Assembly: GCA_907165275.2 (NCBI GenBank)
Contig: OU015651.1
Coordinates: forward strand, 7,524,501 to 7,588,500
Length of the DNA stretch: 64,000 nucleotides
Direction: 5' to 3'
Origin: Zygaena filipendulae
Lineage: Eukaryota; Arthropoda; Insecta; Lepidoptera; Zygaenidae
The position numbers were made by a program, and so were the translations under genes. Positions 43,616 through 54,603 of the stretch are shown piece after piece (position 1 is the first letter of the stretch; each line of letters opens with the position of its first letter). The notes under the pieces are model-generated. The model saw only the letters and a list, made by a program, of their open reading frames with translations, searched no databases and was not told the DNA's origin.

Positions 43616-43621
43616 TTTATT
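43616..43621 (-). promoter_or_regulatory. RpL30 polyadenylation signal
   Basis: AATAAA on the minus strand, 16 nt past the stop codon, consistent with a short ribosomal-protein 3' UTR. Confidence 0.65.
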
Positions 43622-43636
43622 GATTAAAACATTAAT

Positions 43637-46288
43637 CTAGGCTGTCGCTTCAGGCAGTGTGGTTATTATGTCAGAATCTCCTGGGTCAGTGATGGCGAGG
43701 GTGCAGACTCGGTAATACTTTCCACAAGCTGTACCCAACTCAATATTATTTCCACTGTAATGATGAACTCCAGTCTTAGCCAGCAATGCATAGTACTCAA
43801 TTTCTGATTTCCTATAGTGAGAGAAAAAATAACTCATCAAAATAATCATTACAATTTTACTAAGACTCATTCATAATTAGACGCAGATAAGCAATAACAT
43901 GTTAACCCACAAAATTATTGCTACAGAACGGTTTATTGAGAGTTATAGAACTTTTTTTACTATGTATTACATTGTTTAAATAATATGTAACAATATGTTG
44001 GACATGAAAAAATGTTGATACAAAATGGCGCTATAATTATAAAACACGATTTACTCAAAATTTCTCGAGTGTGGGTTAACACACTATTGCTTATCTATGT
44101 CCAATTGTTTTTGTGTATTATCTTATACTACAAGATCTGACGGTGCGTACAGACTACACAACACTGCATGTTAACTTAGTCATGTTAGTTTTTTTGTTTA
44201 AATTTTGTTATTTAAAAGTACAAGTCGCTGCTGCAGCTAGTGAAATGTCCTCTCAACGATTTTATGGATAGCATAGCACTGAAAAACGATAAACGACAAT
44301 GGTTATATAAAATATATATACCATTTGTTACACTGTACAGTGTACAGTCTTGTTTTATCTTGCAATGTTGAATAACAATGTTACATAATGTGGATGTGTC
44401 ATAATTATAACACGTTTGACGTTAGTATAGTTATCTAACATGTTACATAGTCTGTAGGTCCACACCGTGATACCTTAGCCAAGTTGAAAATCTTTAATCG
44501 TTATTGCTATAGAAATCTAAGGAACTAATTGTCATGTCACAGTCATGAAATTCACACTTGTAATGAAATTGTAATTATACAATTTTTCATGACTGACATG
44601 ACAATAAGTTCCTTAGTCCTCTATAGCAATAACAATTAAACATTGTCAGCCTGGCTGGTTAGTAATTTTGAATTTAGTAATTAAACAAAATGGGTATAAT
44701 TTTATTTCAAACAGCAATAAAAAATATAGACCCAAAACAATAAATAAATTCAAATTTGACAAAACACTAAAAAAGGTTTAGATGTATATTAGGCATCAAC
44801 ATGTCAAACATTAGAGGCACATAATGTAACAGCATTAAAAAAAATATTAACCCTTTCACTGCGACCCTCATAATATCACAATCCATTGGAGATATGCTCC
44901 TGAGGTCAGAAATGTATTATAAGTTACTAACAAACCACTGCACTGACTTTTATATTTATTAGATTAAATAATAGCTATTAAGCATTACCAACACTAGGAG
45001 AAATAATGCATAAAACTTATGGTCTGGAGCAAAGACATTCTATATAATAAAGGAGGGTCTACTAGCTAGACTAGAGGTAATGGCCATGCTATTTACAAAA
45101 ATGTGGCAGTGAAAGGGTGAAATAGGAATTGCACTGCAGAATTATTAAAAATATACCTAGTTATTTTTAATAATTCTGCAGTGCAATTCCTATAAAAACG
45201 TAGATTTTGAATGTTGCAGTATTGGCAAATCAATCAGTAGGAATTTTGAAAGAGCATTTTAGGTTTTACCTACCATGCTAATTTTAAGAAAAAATTAAGA
45301 TTTTTAAGAGAAATAATCTAAAACTATAATAAAAAACAAAGTTCTTACCAACAAAGAACCACACATCACATGGATTTATGACTACTCCATAGGTTTCCCT
45401 TACTTACAAAATCATACAGAAAACTTCTAGGATGGATTGTATTTCTGAGATTTAAATAATTACACCAAATAACAAATCAGTAGGTGTGAATAAAGTTAAT
45501 TTAGCTTTTGATAAATTACACTGTTTGCTGTATAATTAATAAGGGAATCCATACTTCTTAGTTCTATAACTCCATATGCATCCCCGTTGTGAAATAATTG
45601 GGAAACACTACTTCTCAGTAGTCTCACCTTAGCGGTGGAGCATTCTTAGCGATGATGACCAGTTTAGCTTTGCCTTGGCGTAGAGTCTTCAAGGTTTGCT
45701 TATAACCGAGGCAGTATTTGCCGGATTTCATTACCAGCGCTAAGCGCGAGTTGATTGACTCAATAGTCTTTTTCTACAAAAAAACATTTGAAAATTAGTA
45801 CTTATAGACCTAGAGAACATCACTGTTATTTACAAAAACTATAAATCTAAACAATTATAAGGTTATACAGGTCCTATCTCCCCATTGATTTTAGAATTAC
45901 TTTTTACTAAGTAATTGTAATCTCAAATGTAATGCACAAGATTTTATCTGATAGTTACTATCTTCCCATGACGCATGTACGAATCTTTAATTATGAAACA
46001 ATCTTAGTGATGGAATTTGTGGCATTTGCTCTATACGAGGATCCCGGGTACATAACACAATTTATAACAGCAAATAAGTTATTCTAACCTAAAAATGTGT
46101 GATAACTTCTCAATCTCGCAAAATATATACCTACTTAACGAGTCTATCATGTATCTTCCACTTTAGGACTAAGAGAAGTTATTCAATTATAATAATTAAA
46201 TAACCTTGTCACAGTCCATGGTCCACCGAACACAAGTTGGAAGAAAAAAGCACATGTTCATATTTACCTGTTTCTTGGCCGCGACCAT
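43637..46288 (-). CDS. RpL30: 60S ribosomal protein L30
   Basis: Three coding exons on minus: 46288-46268 (MVAAKKQ), 45773-45628 and 43811-43637, in phase; 342 nt, 113 residues, the family length. [56 protein letters not shown] and [19 protein letters not shown] are near-identical to animal L30 (eL30), a large-subunit protein of the L7Ae-like fold that binds kink-turn RNA. The 5' end shows a pyrimidine run CTTTTTCTCC (46321-46312) of TOP type. Introns of 494 and 1816 bp; the larger holds several MITEs and a perfect hairpin. Confidence 0.97.
43885..44096. mobile_element. MITE G, copy 3
   Basis: AGATAAGCAATAACATGTTA...TATTGCTTATCT with AATGGCGCTATAATT inside, in the large RpL30 intron. Confidence 0.84.
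44139..44472. mobile_element. imperfect palindromic MITE
   Basis: GACGGTGCGTACAGACTACA at the left pairs with TAGTCTGTAGGTCCACACCG at the right; GCATGTTAAC / TAACATGTTAC inside. Contains a TACACTGTACAGTGTACAG palindrome. Confidence 0.6.
44478..44656. mobile_element. palindromic MITE related to MITE B
   Basis: GCCAAGTTGAAAATCTTTAA and ATTGCTATAGA at the left mirror CTATAGCAATAACAATTAAA and CAGCCTGGC at the right. The GCCAAGTTGA end is shared with MITE B. Confidence 0.68.
44851..45117. mobile_element. piggyBac-like MITE M, copy 2
   Basis: CCCTTTCACTGC...GTGGCAGTGAAAGGG, left TTAA (44847-44850), right TGAA (one substitution). Related to 29142-29500. Confidence 0.8.
45122..45193. repeat. perfect 32-bp inverted repeat, 8-bp loop
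   Basis: Arms 45122-45153 and 45162-45193 (start ATAGGAATTGCACTGCAGAA) are exact reverse complements around TACCTAGT. Inside the RpL30 intron, four bases after MITE M. Could be a tiny MITE or a hairpin RNA source. Confidence 0.9.
45194..45627. other. RpL30 intron, proximal part
   Basis: No repeat recognised; a box C/D or H/ACA snoRNA could not be confirmed. Confidence 0.5.
45774..46267 (-). other. RpL30 first intron
   Basis: AT-rich; nothing supported. Confidence 0.55.
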
Positions 46289-46304
46289 TTTGACAGAAAT
46301 CTGT

Positions 46305-46325
46305 GAATGTTGGAGAAAAAGTCTT
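46305..46325 (-). promoter_or_regulatory. RpL30 TOP-like transcription start region
   Basis: A polypyrimidine run (minus strand CTTTTTCTCC) 24 nt upstream of the ATG is as expected for ribosomal-protein mRNAs. No TATA box. Confidence 0.45.
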
Positions 46326-46969
46326 GAATATTTGTTAATATACAAAGCAGAAATATTGATATGCGGATGTATTAAACTTCAAGTGAGTATCTATAATTAA
46401 AAATACTAATCTAGACACTAGCCCACTTACCTATGTATCACCACGTTGAATTTTTTTACAAAGAAAGAATGTTTTATAGGGATGCTCCGGATCATCAATG
46501 TTGAAAGCAAAAAAATCGATGAACATCGATGTGGCTCAGGGCTGCCAGCAAATAAATCGCGGCTATACGGATTCTTATCTACAATTATACGAAATTTGGT
46601 CGTATTATACATAACCGTCGCATTATACATTGATTTTTCTTCATAATTTCATAAAACATCATAAAACTACCATACTGGGCACTGGCCTGTCCTGTACTTC
46701 AATGAAGTTTCGTTTTTTAAAACACTTATGAAATCGAACAGGATAATCAATTACTTTTTAGTATACTGGTCACATTCAAATAATTGCATTTCTTATGAAA
46801 TTACAATTATTGACATCTGTCAAGTTTTACTTTTCTAGTATTTAATCTATACTTATAATCAAACTGTAGAGAGGTCAATTCTGTACATTGAATATATTTC
46901 AAAATTAGTATTGGAGGATGAATGGTGATCGATACTGAGGCCAAAAATGCAATCAATAGGTTTTTTGTC

Positions 46970-47304
46970 TGTCTGTCTGTATATGCACGCATGGGTTAAA
47001 AACTACTGAAGGGATTTTAACCAAACTTGGTACGATTGTAGTCCATACTCCTGGGCAGGTTATATAGGCTATATAACATTATTACGCTAAGACACATAGG
47101 AGCTGAGCAGCGACGATAAATTTGAAGCAAGTCGGATGAAAATGCGCTTTCGAGCTCAATCATGCAAAAACGGCTGAACGGATTTGGATGAAATTTGGCA
47201 TGCACGTTGTCATGGGTACAGAAAAGGACATAGGGTACCTTTTATCCCGGAATTCCCACGGAAACTCCGAAATTGCCACGGGTGAAACCGCGGGTCACAG
47301 CTAG
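46970..47304 (+). mobile_element. Helitron copy inside the hAT element
   Basis: Runs from a TCTGTCTGTCTG stretch through CGGCTGAACGGATTTGGATG and GGTACCTTTTATCCCGGAAT to GAAACCGCGGGTCACAGCTAG. Its start is not precise. Confidence 0.72.
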
Positions 47305-47500
47305 TTAATAATAATAATAATAATCCACTTCACAACACACAGATCTACTTGATCCCACATCAAGCTATAAGCTTGTGTCGTGGAAACCAAGCAAACGTGG
47401 TATATTATACATATTATTACATATATATTATACATAATACTATAGATATCATATATAATACTATAGATATATATATATATATATATATATATAATTGACA
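47305..47500 (-). mobile_element. 5'-truncated SINE copy
   Basis: The (TAA)n tail and CCACTTCACAACACACAGAT...GCTTGTGTCGTGGAAACCAA match the 3' half of the SINE at 34600-34860. Followed by AT-repeats. Starts exactly where the Helitron ends. Confidence 0.8.
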
Positions 47501-47819
47501 TTTGAATTTTGATAAATCGTCAATAGTCGTACACAGAGAATGAAATAGACAAGGTTTTCGCGTATAGGGTAAGAGAAAGTGATATTCTTCCTATGCACAT
47601 ATGTAAACTACCAGTATTGCCCCTAAATAACTTTTTCTCAATTTCCAGGTAGTTTTAGCTTGTTTGATCATGAAAATGCTATGGGAAGTAAAATGTAGTT
47701 TTGAAGGATAGATAGGTTGCCCTGACCGTCCCACCAACTACTCTTGAAGGTGTCGAGGGGATTTATCATCATCGGTTCTACTTACCCGAAATTAAAAAAA
47801 CTAGCAGTGAAATATTTGA

Positions 47820-47965
47820 TTTATCGCGACATTGACGTCATCCGAAAGACTGTTTTCAAAAGCTGGTGTCTACTCTTTATCAACAAAGAATAGATTAAAA
47901 GGTTCTTCTTTATCAAAATTACTTTTCCTTCAGTCCATTGATAAAAATATTAGAAGATGTAATAA
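47820..47965 (+). pseudogene. hAT transposase C-terminal (dimerisation) fragment
   Basis: Reads TSSERLFSKAG, then STKNRLKGSSLSKLLFLQS, the conserved hAT C-terminal motif (SERxFSxAG...RNRL...LLFL). Only this end remains, and the upstream frame is lost. Confidence 0.8.
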
Positions 47966-48358
47966 TCTGTTCTGTTTCTTAAAAAATTTCGAATCATTTC
48001 ACTGTATTTTATTCGTTTGTCAAATTATTAATGCAAAAATCATCGATGTTATCCAACATCGATGTTCGGTTTTTGATAAATATTGAACATTGATGTTGGG
48101 CTTTCGATTATGACATCACATGATGATTTTCTAATATCGAGCATCCCTAATGGTTTTTTTTTTATTATGGCGTCGCGCGGTTTGCGCATTTTGCCAGTTT
48201 CAGTTAGGGAAACGATGTTAAACATGAACATGCTACTCAGGACCTCAGAAGAATAACTAAAGCAGAACAATATTCTTCTGAGACATGCTACCACTGATCG
48301 GTATGAAGTCGGTTTTTGTTTTGTGTCGTTTTTTTTTTTTGTTAAAATTTTGTTCTTT

Positions 48359-48501
48359 ATTTCACATGATAATACCGCTGCCGCAAGAAAATGATGCTGG
48401 AATGGATGAGCCTCAGAAAAATAACTTAACACTTCTTATCTATTGCTGTTTTGAACGTAGGTCCCATTTCTTTGTTTTTGTGGCCGGTATTATCATGTGA
48501 A
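48359..48501. repeat. inverted repeat TTTCACATGATAATACCG
   Basis: 48359-48376 and the complement at 48484-48501, about 107 bp apart; possibly a decayed MITE. Confidence 0.6.
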
Positions 48502-48613
48502 ATATATAGTAGGTACAGCCCATGTTAGTACCTAACCTAATCATGTAGCTTTCTATAGGTGAAAGAATGTTTAAAATCGGTGGAGTAGTAGGTAGGTACG
48601 TACCTAATTTTTC

Positions 48614-48654
48614 GGTTGTATCAACGTAGTGATTACCTTCTCTCTGGTTGTATC
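48614..48654. mobile_element. 23-bp micro-insert with perfect 9-bp duplication (site B)
   Basis: GGTTGTATC at 48614-48622 and 48646-48654 flanks a 23-bp sequence (48623-48645) that is the exact reverse complement of 21229-21251. Flanking bases outside the repeats differ, so insert and duplication lengths are fixed at 23 and 9. Confidence 0.85.
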
Positions 48655-48689
48655 CAATGATAATATTATAATACTTATTTTGTCATTGG

Positions 48690-48839
48690 TTCCATCCATT
48701 ATTTCACCCGCGGTAATTTCCGAGTTCCCGCGGAAATCTCAAAGTTACAATATTAAAGTCTATGTTACTTAGGGATAATGTAGCATTCTAATGGTGAAAG
48801 ATTTTTTGAAATCGGTTCAACTCCAATAGCTTTGTCTGC
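48690..48839 (-). mobile_element. Helitron copy, left part, split by the foldback element
   Basis: Plus view TTTCACCCGCGGTAATTTCC, GCATTCTAATGGTGAAAGAT and GAAATCGGTTCAA; continues at 56646 with GGTTTTGAGTTAAAAACTTT and ends near ATGATATTAGTA (56735). Confidence 0.7.
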
Positions 48840-50565
48840 GTGAACTTGGCATATCATTTGCCAGCAGATCAATTTTTTTTTAGAGTTCTGTTCGCATGCA
48901 GCTGAGTTCTAGAGTTCCTGATACTTTTTAGAAATAGTTCCGGCGTTTGAACCTGAAAAAAACGCTGTTGAAAAAATGATCTGCTAACTTCCCGTAGCAG
49001 ATCATTTTCCGGAAAATCAAAAATAAAAGCGATTTTCTTTTGCGTTAAGGTTAGTTGTGGAGTTCCTGATACTTTTCAGAAATAGTTCTGGCGGTCTTAC
49101 CCTAAAAAAATCAATCCGTAAATATGGGTCTAGAAGTAAAAATAATTAGATTTTAATCGTAATAAAAGGGTTTTAAAGCTGTTTTGAGGCAAGAAACCTT
49201 TTGTTTCTTAATGTTCGATATCAGCACTCTAGAATAAAACTAGAATTAGGTGCAGAACTCCCGTTAAAGAGCCAGCAGATCATAGTACAAAAGTAAAAAA
49301 GTATAAAGATAAATTTTAAGTGCTTTCACCAATGCGTGGACTGGACGTGGAGGCCGGAACTAACTAACTTTCTCACAGATAAGTATCAGAACTTCGATAC
49401 AGAAGTGGATCGCAAACCAGAACTCCCGTTTAAAATCCAGCAGATCATGGTAGAGTAGTAAAAAAATTAAAAAATATATTATTTTAACAGTTCCAATAGT
49501 ACGTGGAGGCCGGAACTCCTTTGTTTCTCATAGATCAGCATCAGAACTCCGATACAGAAGTGGATCCGAGACCAGGATTCCCGTTTAAAGTCCAGCAGAT
49601 CATGGTAGAGTAGTTAAAAAGTTAAAGAATATTTATTTAACAGTTCCACTAGCACGTGGAGGCCGGAACTCCTTTGTTCCTCACAGATCAGTATCAGAAC
49701 TTCGATACAGAAGTGGATCGTGAACCAGAACTCCCGTTTAAAATCCAGCAGATCATGGTAGAGCAGGTAAAAAGTTAAAGAATTTTAATTTAACAGTTGC
49801 ACTACCATGTGGAGGCCGGAACTCCTTTGTTTCTTACAGATCAGCATCAGCACTCCGATACGGAAGTGGATCCGAGACCAGAACTCCCGTTTAAAATCCA
49901 GCAGATCATAGTAGAGTAGTAAAAAAATTTAAAAAAAAAATTTTAACAGTTCCACTAGCACGTGGAAGCCGGAACTCCTTTGTTTCTCACATATCAGTAT
50001 CAGAACTTCGATACAGAAGTAGATCCAAAACCAGAACTCCCGTTTAAAATCCAGCAGATCATAGTAGAGTAGTAAAAAAAATAAAAATAAAAAAAATTTA
50101 ACAGTTCCACTAGCACGTGGAGGCCGGAACTCCTTTGTTTCTCACATATCAGTATCAGAACTTTGATACAGAAGTAGATCCAAAACCAGAACTCCTGTTT
50201 AAAATCCAGCAGATCATAGTAGAGTAGTAAAAAAAATAAAATTTTAACAGTTCCACTAGCACGTGGAGGTCGGAACTCCTTTGTTTCTCACAGATCAGTA
50301 CCAGAACTTCGATTCAGAAGTGGATCCGAAACCAGAACTCCCGTTTAAAATCCAGCAGATCATGGTAGAGCAAGTAAAAAGTTAAACAATTTTAATTTAA
50401 CAGTTGCACTACCATGTGGAGACCGGAACTTCTTTGTTTCTTACAGATCAGCATCAAAACTCCTATACGGAAGTGGATCCGAGACCAGAACTCCTGTTTA
50501 AAATCTAGCAGATCATGGTTTCCAGCATTTTAAATGTAAAAATATTATTTTGATAGTTTGACGTA
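48840..50565 (+). repeat. foldback left arm
   Basis: The terminal segment 48840-49270 includes a small internal palindrome ATGATCTGCTAACTTCCCGT/AGCAGATCAT. Tandem units follow, each with GTGGAGGCCGGAACTCCTTT, GATACAGAAGTGGATC and CAGCAGATCA. CAGCAGATCA or a one-base variant falls about every 153 bp from 49273 to about 50511 and also at 48861. Confidence 0.9.
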
Positions 50566-53500
50566 TATTTGGAGTTTTTATGTGAGTTCCGGTCTCATTG
50601 GGAGGTGTAGTCGAGAAAATCAGTGGTCTCACACTCTATCGAAAAGAGTTCCCATCTCTGGCTGTATCCTAAAATTAAATATGATTTTTTTTAAATCTCA
50701 AGCATATAAGTGTGATATGCTGATATTTTCATGTGAGTTCCGGTCTCTTTGGGAGGTGTAGTCGAGAGAATTAGTGGTCTTACACCCTATCGAAAAGAGT
50801 TCCCATCTCTGGCTGTATCCTATAATTAAATATGAATTTTTTAATCTCAAACATAAAAGTGTGATATGCTGATATTTTTATGTGAATTCCGGTCTCATTG
50901 GGAGGTGTAGTCGAGAGAACTAGTGGTCTTACACCCTATCGAAAAGAGTTCCCATCTCTGGCTGTATCCTATAATTAAATATGAATTTTTTAAATCCCAA
51001 ACATATAAGTGTGATATGCTGATATTTTTATGTGAGTTCCGGTCTCATTGGGAGGTGTAGTCGAGAGAATTAGTGGTCTCACACTCTATCGAAAAGAGTT
51101 CCCATCTCTGGCTGTATCCTATAATAAAATATGAATTTTTCAAATCCCAAACATATAAGTGTGATATGCTGATATTTTTATGTGAGTTCCGGTCACAGCA
51201 GAAGGTTCGATCAAGAGAATTAGTGGCCTTGCACTCTATAGAAAAGAGTTCCCATCTTTGGCTGTATCCTATAATTAAATATGATTTTTTTAATCTCAAA
51301 CATAAAAGTGTGATATGCTGATATTTTTATGTGAGTTCCGGTCTCATTGGGAGGTGTATTCGAGAGAATTAGTGGTCTCACACCCTATCGAAAAGAGTTC
51401 CCATCTCTGGCTGTATCCTATAATTAAATATGAATTATTTAAATCCCAAACATATAAGTGTGATATGCTGATATTTTTATGTGAGTTCCGGTCTCATTGG
51501 GAGGTGTAGTCGAGAGAATTAGTGGTCTTAAACCCTATCAAAAAGAGTTCCCATCTCTGGCTGTATCCTATAATTAAATATGAATTTTTCAAATCCTAAA
51601 CATAAAAGTGTGATATGCTGATATTTTTATGTGAGTTCCGGTCACAGCAGAAGGTTCGATCGAGAGAATTTGTGGCCTTGCACTCTATAGAAAAGAGTTC
51701 CCATCTTTGGCTGTAACCTATAATTAAATATGATTTTTTTAATCTCAAACATAAAAGTGTGATATGCTGATATTTTTATGTGAGTTCCGGTCTCATTGGG
51801 AGGTGTATTCGAGAGAATTAGTGGTCTCACACCCTATCGAAAAGAGTTCCCATCTCTGGCTGTATCCTATAATTAAATATGAATTTTTCAAATCCCAAAC
51901 ATATAAGTGTGATATGCTGATATTTTTATGTGAGTTCCGGTCTCATTGGGAGGTGTAGTCGAGAGAATTAGTGGTCTTACACCCTATCAAAAAGAGTTCC
52001 CATCTCTGGCTGTATCCTATAATTAAATATGAATTTTTCAAATCCCAAACATAAAAGTGTGATATGCTGATATTTTTATGTGAGTTCCGGTCACAGCAGA
52101 AGGTTCGATCGAGAGAATTTGTGGCCTTGCACTCTATAGAAAAGAGTTCCCATCTTTGGCTGTAACCTATAATTAAATATGATTTTTTTAATCTCAAACA
52201 TAAAAGTGTGATATGCTGATATTTTTATGTGAGTTCCGGTCTCATTGGGAGATGTATTCGAGAGAATTAGTGGTCTCACACCCTATCGAAAAGAGTTCCC
52301 ATCTCTGGCTGTATCCTATAATTAAATATGAATTTTTCAAATCCCAAACATATAAGTGTGATATGCTGATATTTTTATGTGAGTTCCGGTCTCATTGGGA
52401 GATGTATTCGAGAGAATTAGTGGTCTCACACCCTATCGAAAAGAGTTCCCATCTCTGGCTGTATCCTATAATTAAATATGAATTTTTCAAATCCCAAACA
52501 TATAAGTGTGATATGCTGATATTTTTATGTGAGTTCCGGTCTCATTGGGAGGTGTAGTCGAGAGAATTAGTGGTTTTACACCCTATCGAAAAGAGTTCCC
52601 ATCTCTGGCTTTATCCTATAATTACATATGATTTTTTTAATCTCAAACATAAAAGTGTGATATGCTGATATTTTTATGTGAGTTCCGGTCTCATTGGCAG
52701 ATGTAATCAAGAGAATTAGTGGTTTTACACCCTATCGAAAAGAGTTCCCATCTCTGGCTGTATCCTATAATTAAATATGATTTTTTTAATCTCAAACATA
52801 AAAGTGTGATATGCTGATATTTTTATGTGAGTTCCGGTCTCATTGGGAGGTGTAGTCGAGAAAATTACTAGTCTCACACTCTATCGATAAGAGTTCCCAT
52901 CTCTGGCTGTATCCTAAAATTAAATATGATTTTTTTAAATCTCAAACATATAAGTGTGATATGCTGATATTTTCATGTGAGTTCCGGTCTCATTGGGAGG
53001 TGTAATCGAGAGAATTAGTGGTCTTACACCCTATCGAAAAGAGTTCCCATCTCTGGCTGTATCCTATAATTAAATATGATTTTTTTTATTTCAAACATAA
53101 AAGTGTGATATGCTGATATTTTTATGTGAGTTCCGGTCTCATTGGGAGGTGTATTCGAGAGAACTAGTGGTCTTACACCCTATTGAAAAGAATTTTCATC
53201 TCTGGCTGTATCCTATAATTAAATATGATTTTTTTAATCTCAAACATATAAGTGTGATATGCTGATATTTTTATGTGAGTTCCGGTCTCATTAGGAGGTG
53301 TAGTCGAGAGAATTAGTGGTCTTACACCCTATCAAAAAGAGTTCCCATCTCTGGCTGTATCCTATAATTAAATATGAATTTTTCAAATCCCAAACATAAA
53401 AGTGTGATATGCTGATATTTTTATGTGAGTTCCGGGCACAGCAGAAGGTTCGATCGGGAGAATTGGTGGCCTTGCACTCTATAGAAAAGAGTTCCCATCT

Positions 53501-54603
53501 TTGGCTGTATCCTATAATTAAATATGATTTTTTTAATCTCAAACATAAAAGTGTGATATGCTGATATTTTTATGTGAGTTCCGGTCTCATTAGGAGGTGT
53601 ATTCGAGAGAATTAGTGGTCTCACACCCTAACGAAAAGAGTTCCCATCTCTGGCTGTATCCTATAATTAAATATGAATTTTTCAAATCCCAAACATATAA
53701 GTGTGATATGCTGATATTTTTATGTGAGTTCCGGTCTCATTGGGAGGTGTAGTCGAGAGAATTAGTGGTTTTACACCCTATCGAAAAGAGTTCCCATCTC
53801 TGGCTGTATCCTATAATTAAATATGAATTTTTCAAATCCCAAACACAAAAGTGTGATATGCTGATATTTTTATGTGAGTTCCGGTCACAGCAGAAGGTTC
53901 GATCGAGAGAATTAGTGGCCTTGCACTCTATAGAAAAGAGTTCCCATCTTTGGCTGTATCCTATAATTAAATATGATTTTTTTAATCTCAAACATAAAAG
54001 TGTGATATGCTGATATTTTTATGTGAGTTCCGGTCTCATTGGGAGGTGTATTCGAGAGAATTAGTGGTCTCACACTCTATCGAAAAGAGCCCCCATCTCT
54101 GGCTGTATCCTAAAATTAAATATGATTCTTTTAAATCTCAAACATATAAGTGTGATATGCTGATATTTTCATGTGAATTCCGGTCTCATTGGGAAGTGTA
54201 GTCGAGAGAATTAGTGGTCTTACACCCTATCGAAAAGAGTTCCCATCTCTGGCTGTATCCTATAATTAAATATGATTTTTTTAATCTCAAACATAAAAGT
54301 GTGATATGCTGATATTTTTATATGAGTTCCGGTCTCATTGGGAGGTGTAATCGAGAGAATTAGTGGTCTTACACCCTATCGAAAAGAGTTCCCATCTCTG
54401 GCTGTATCCTATAATGAAATATGAATTTTTCAAATCTCAAACATATAAGTGTGATATGCTGATATTTTTATGTGAGTTCCGGTCTCATTGGGAGGTGTAA
54501 TCGAGAGAATTAGTGGTCCTGCACTCTATAGAAAAGAGTTTCCATCTCTGGCTGTATCCTGTAATTAAATATGATTTTTTTAATCTCAAACATATAAGTG
54601 TGA
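50566..54603 (+). repeat. foldback central minisatellite, about 27 units of 150 bp
   Basis: Consensus blocks: TGATATGCTGATATTTTTAT, GTGAGTTCCGGTCTCATTGG, GAGAGAATTAGTGGTCT and AGAGTTCCCATCTCTGGCTG. Variant units with GTTCCGGTCACAGCAGAAGG recur near 51187, 51640, 52083, 53432 and 53880, i.e. at 450-bp multiples. Short ORFs on both strands arise because 150 is divisible by three. Confidence 0.92.

Larger units (their letters stand above)
46477..48149. mobile_element. gutted hAT element with nested Helitron and SINE
   Basis: TAGGGATGCTC at the left and GAGCATCCCTA at the right are inverted ends of hAT type. Flanks ATGTTTTA and ATGGTTTT match 6 of 8, a decayed 8-bp duplication. A hAT transposase C-terminal piece lies at 47820-47965. 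CATCGATGTT motifs cluster near both ends. Confidence 0.75.

Noticed and set aside
46038..46052. GGATCCCGGGTAC, resembling a cloning-vector polylinker
   Set aside because: Only about 13 bases match and neighbouring polylinker sites are missing; most likely chance.
50566..54603. CRISPR-like direct repeat array
   Set aside because: Units are 150 bp, continuous and without unique spacers, in a eukaryotic genome; it is a minisatellite.
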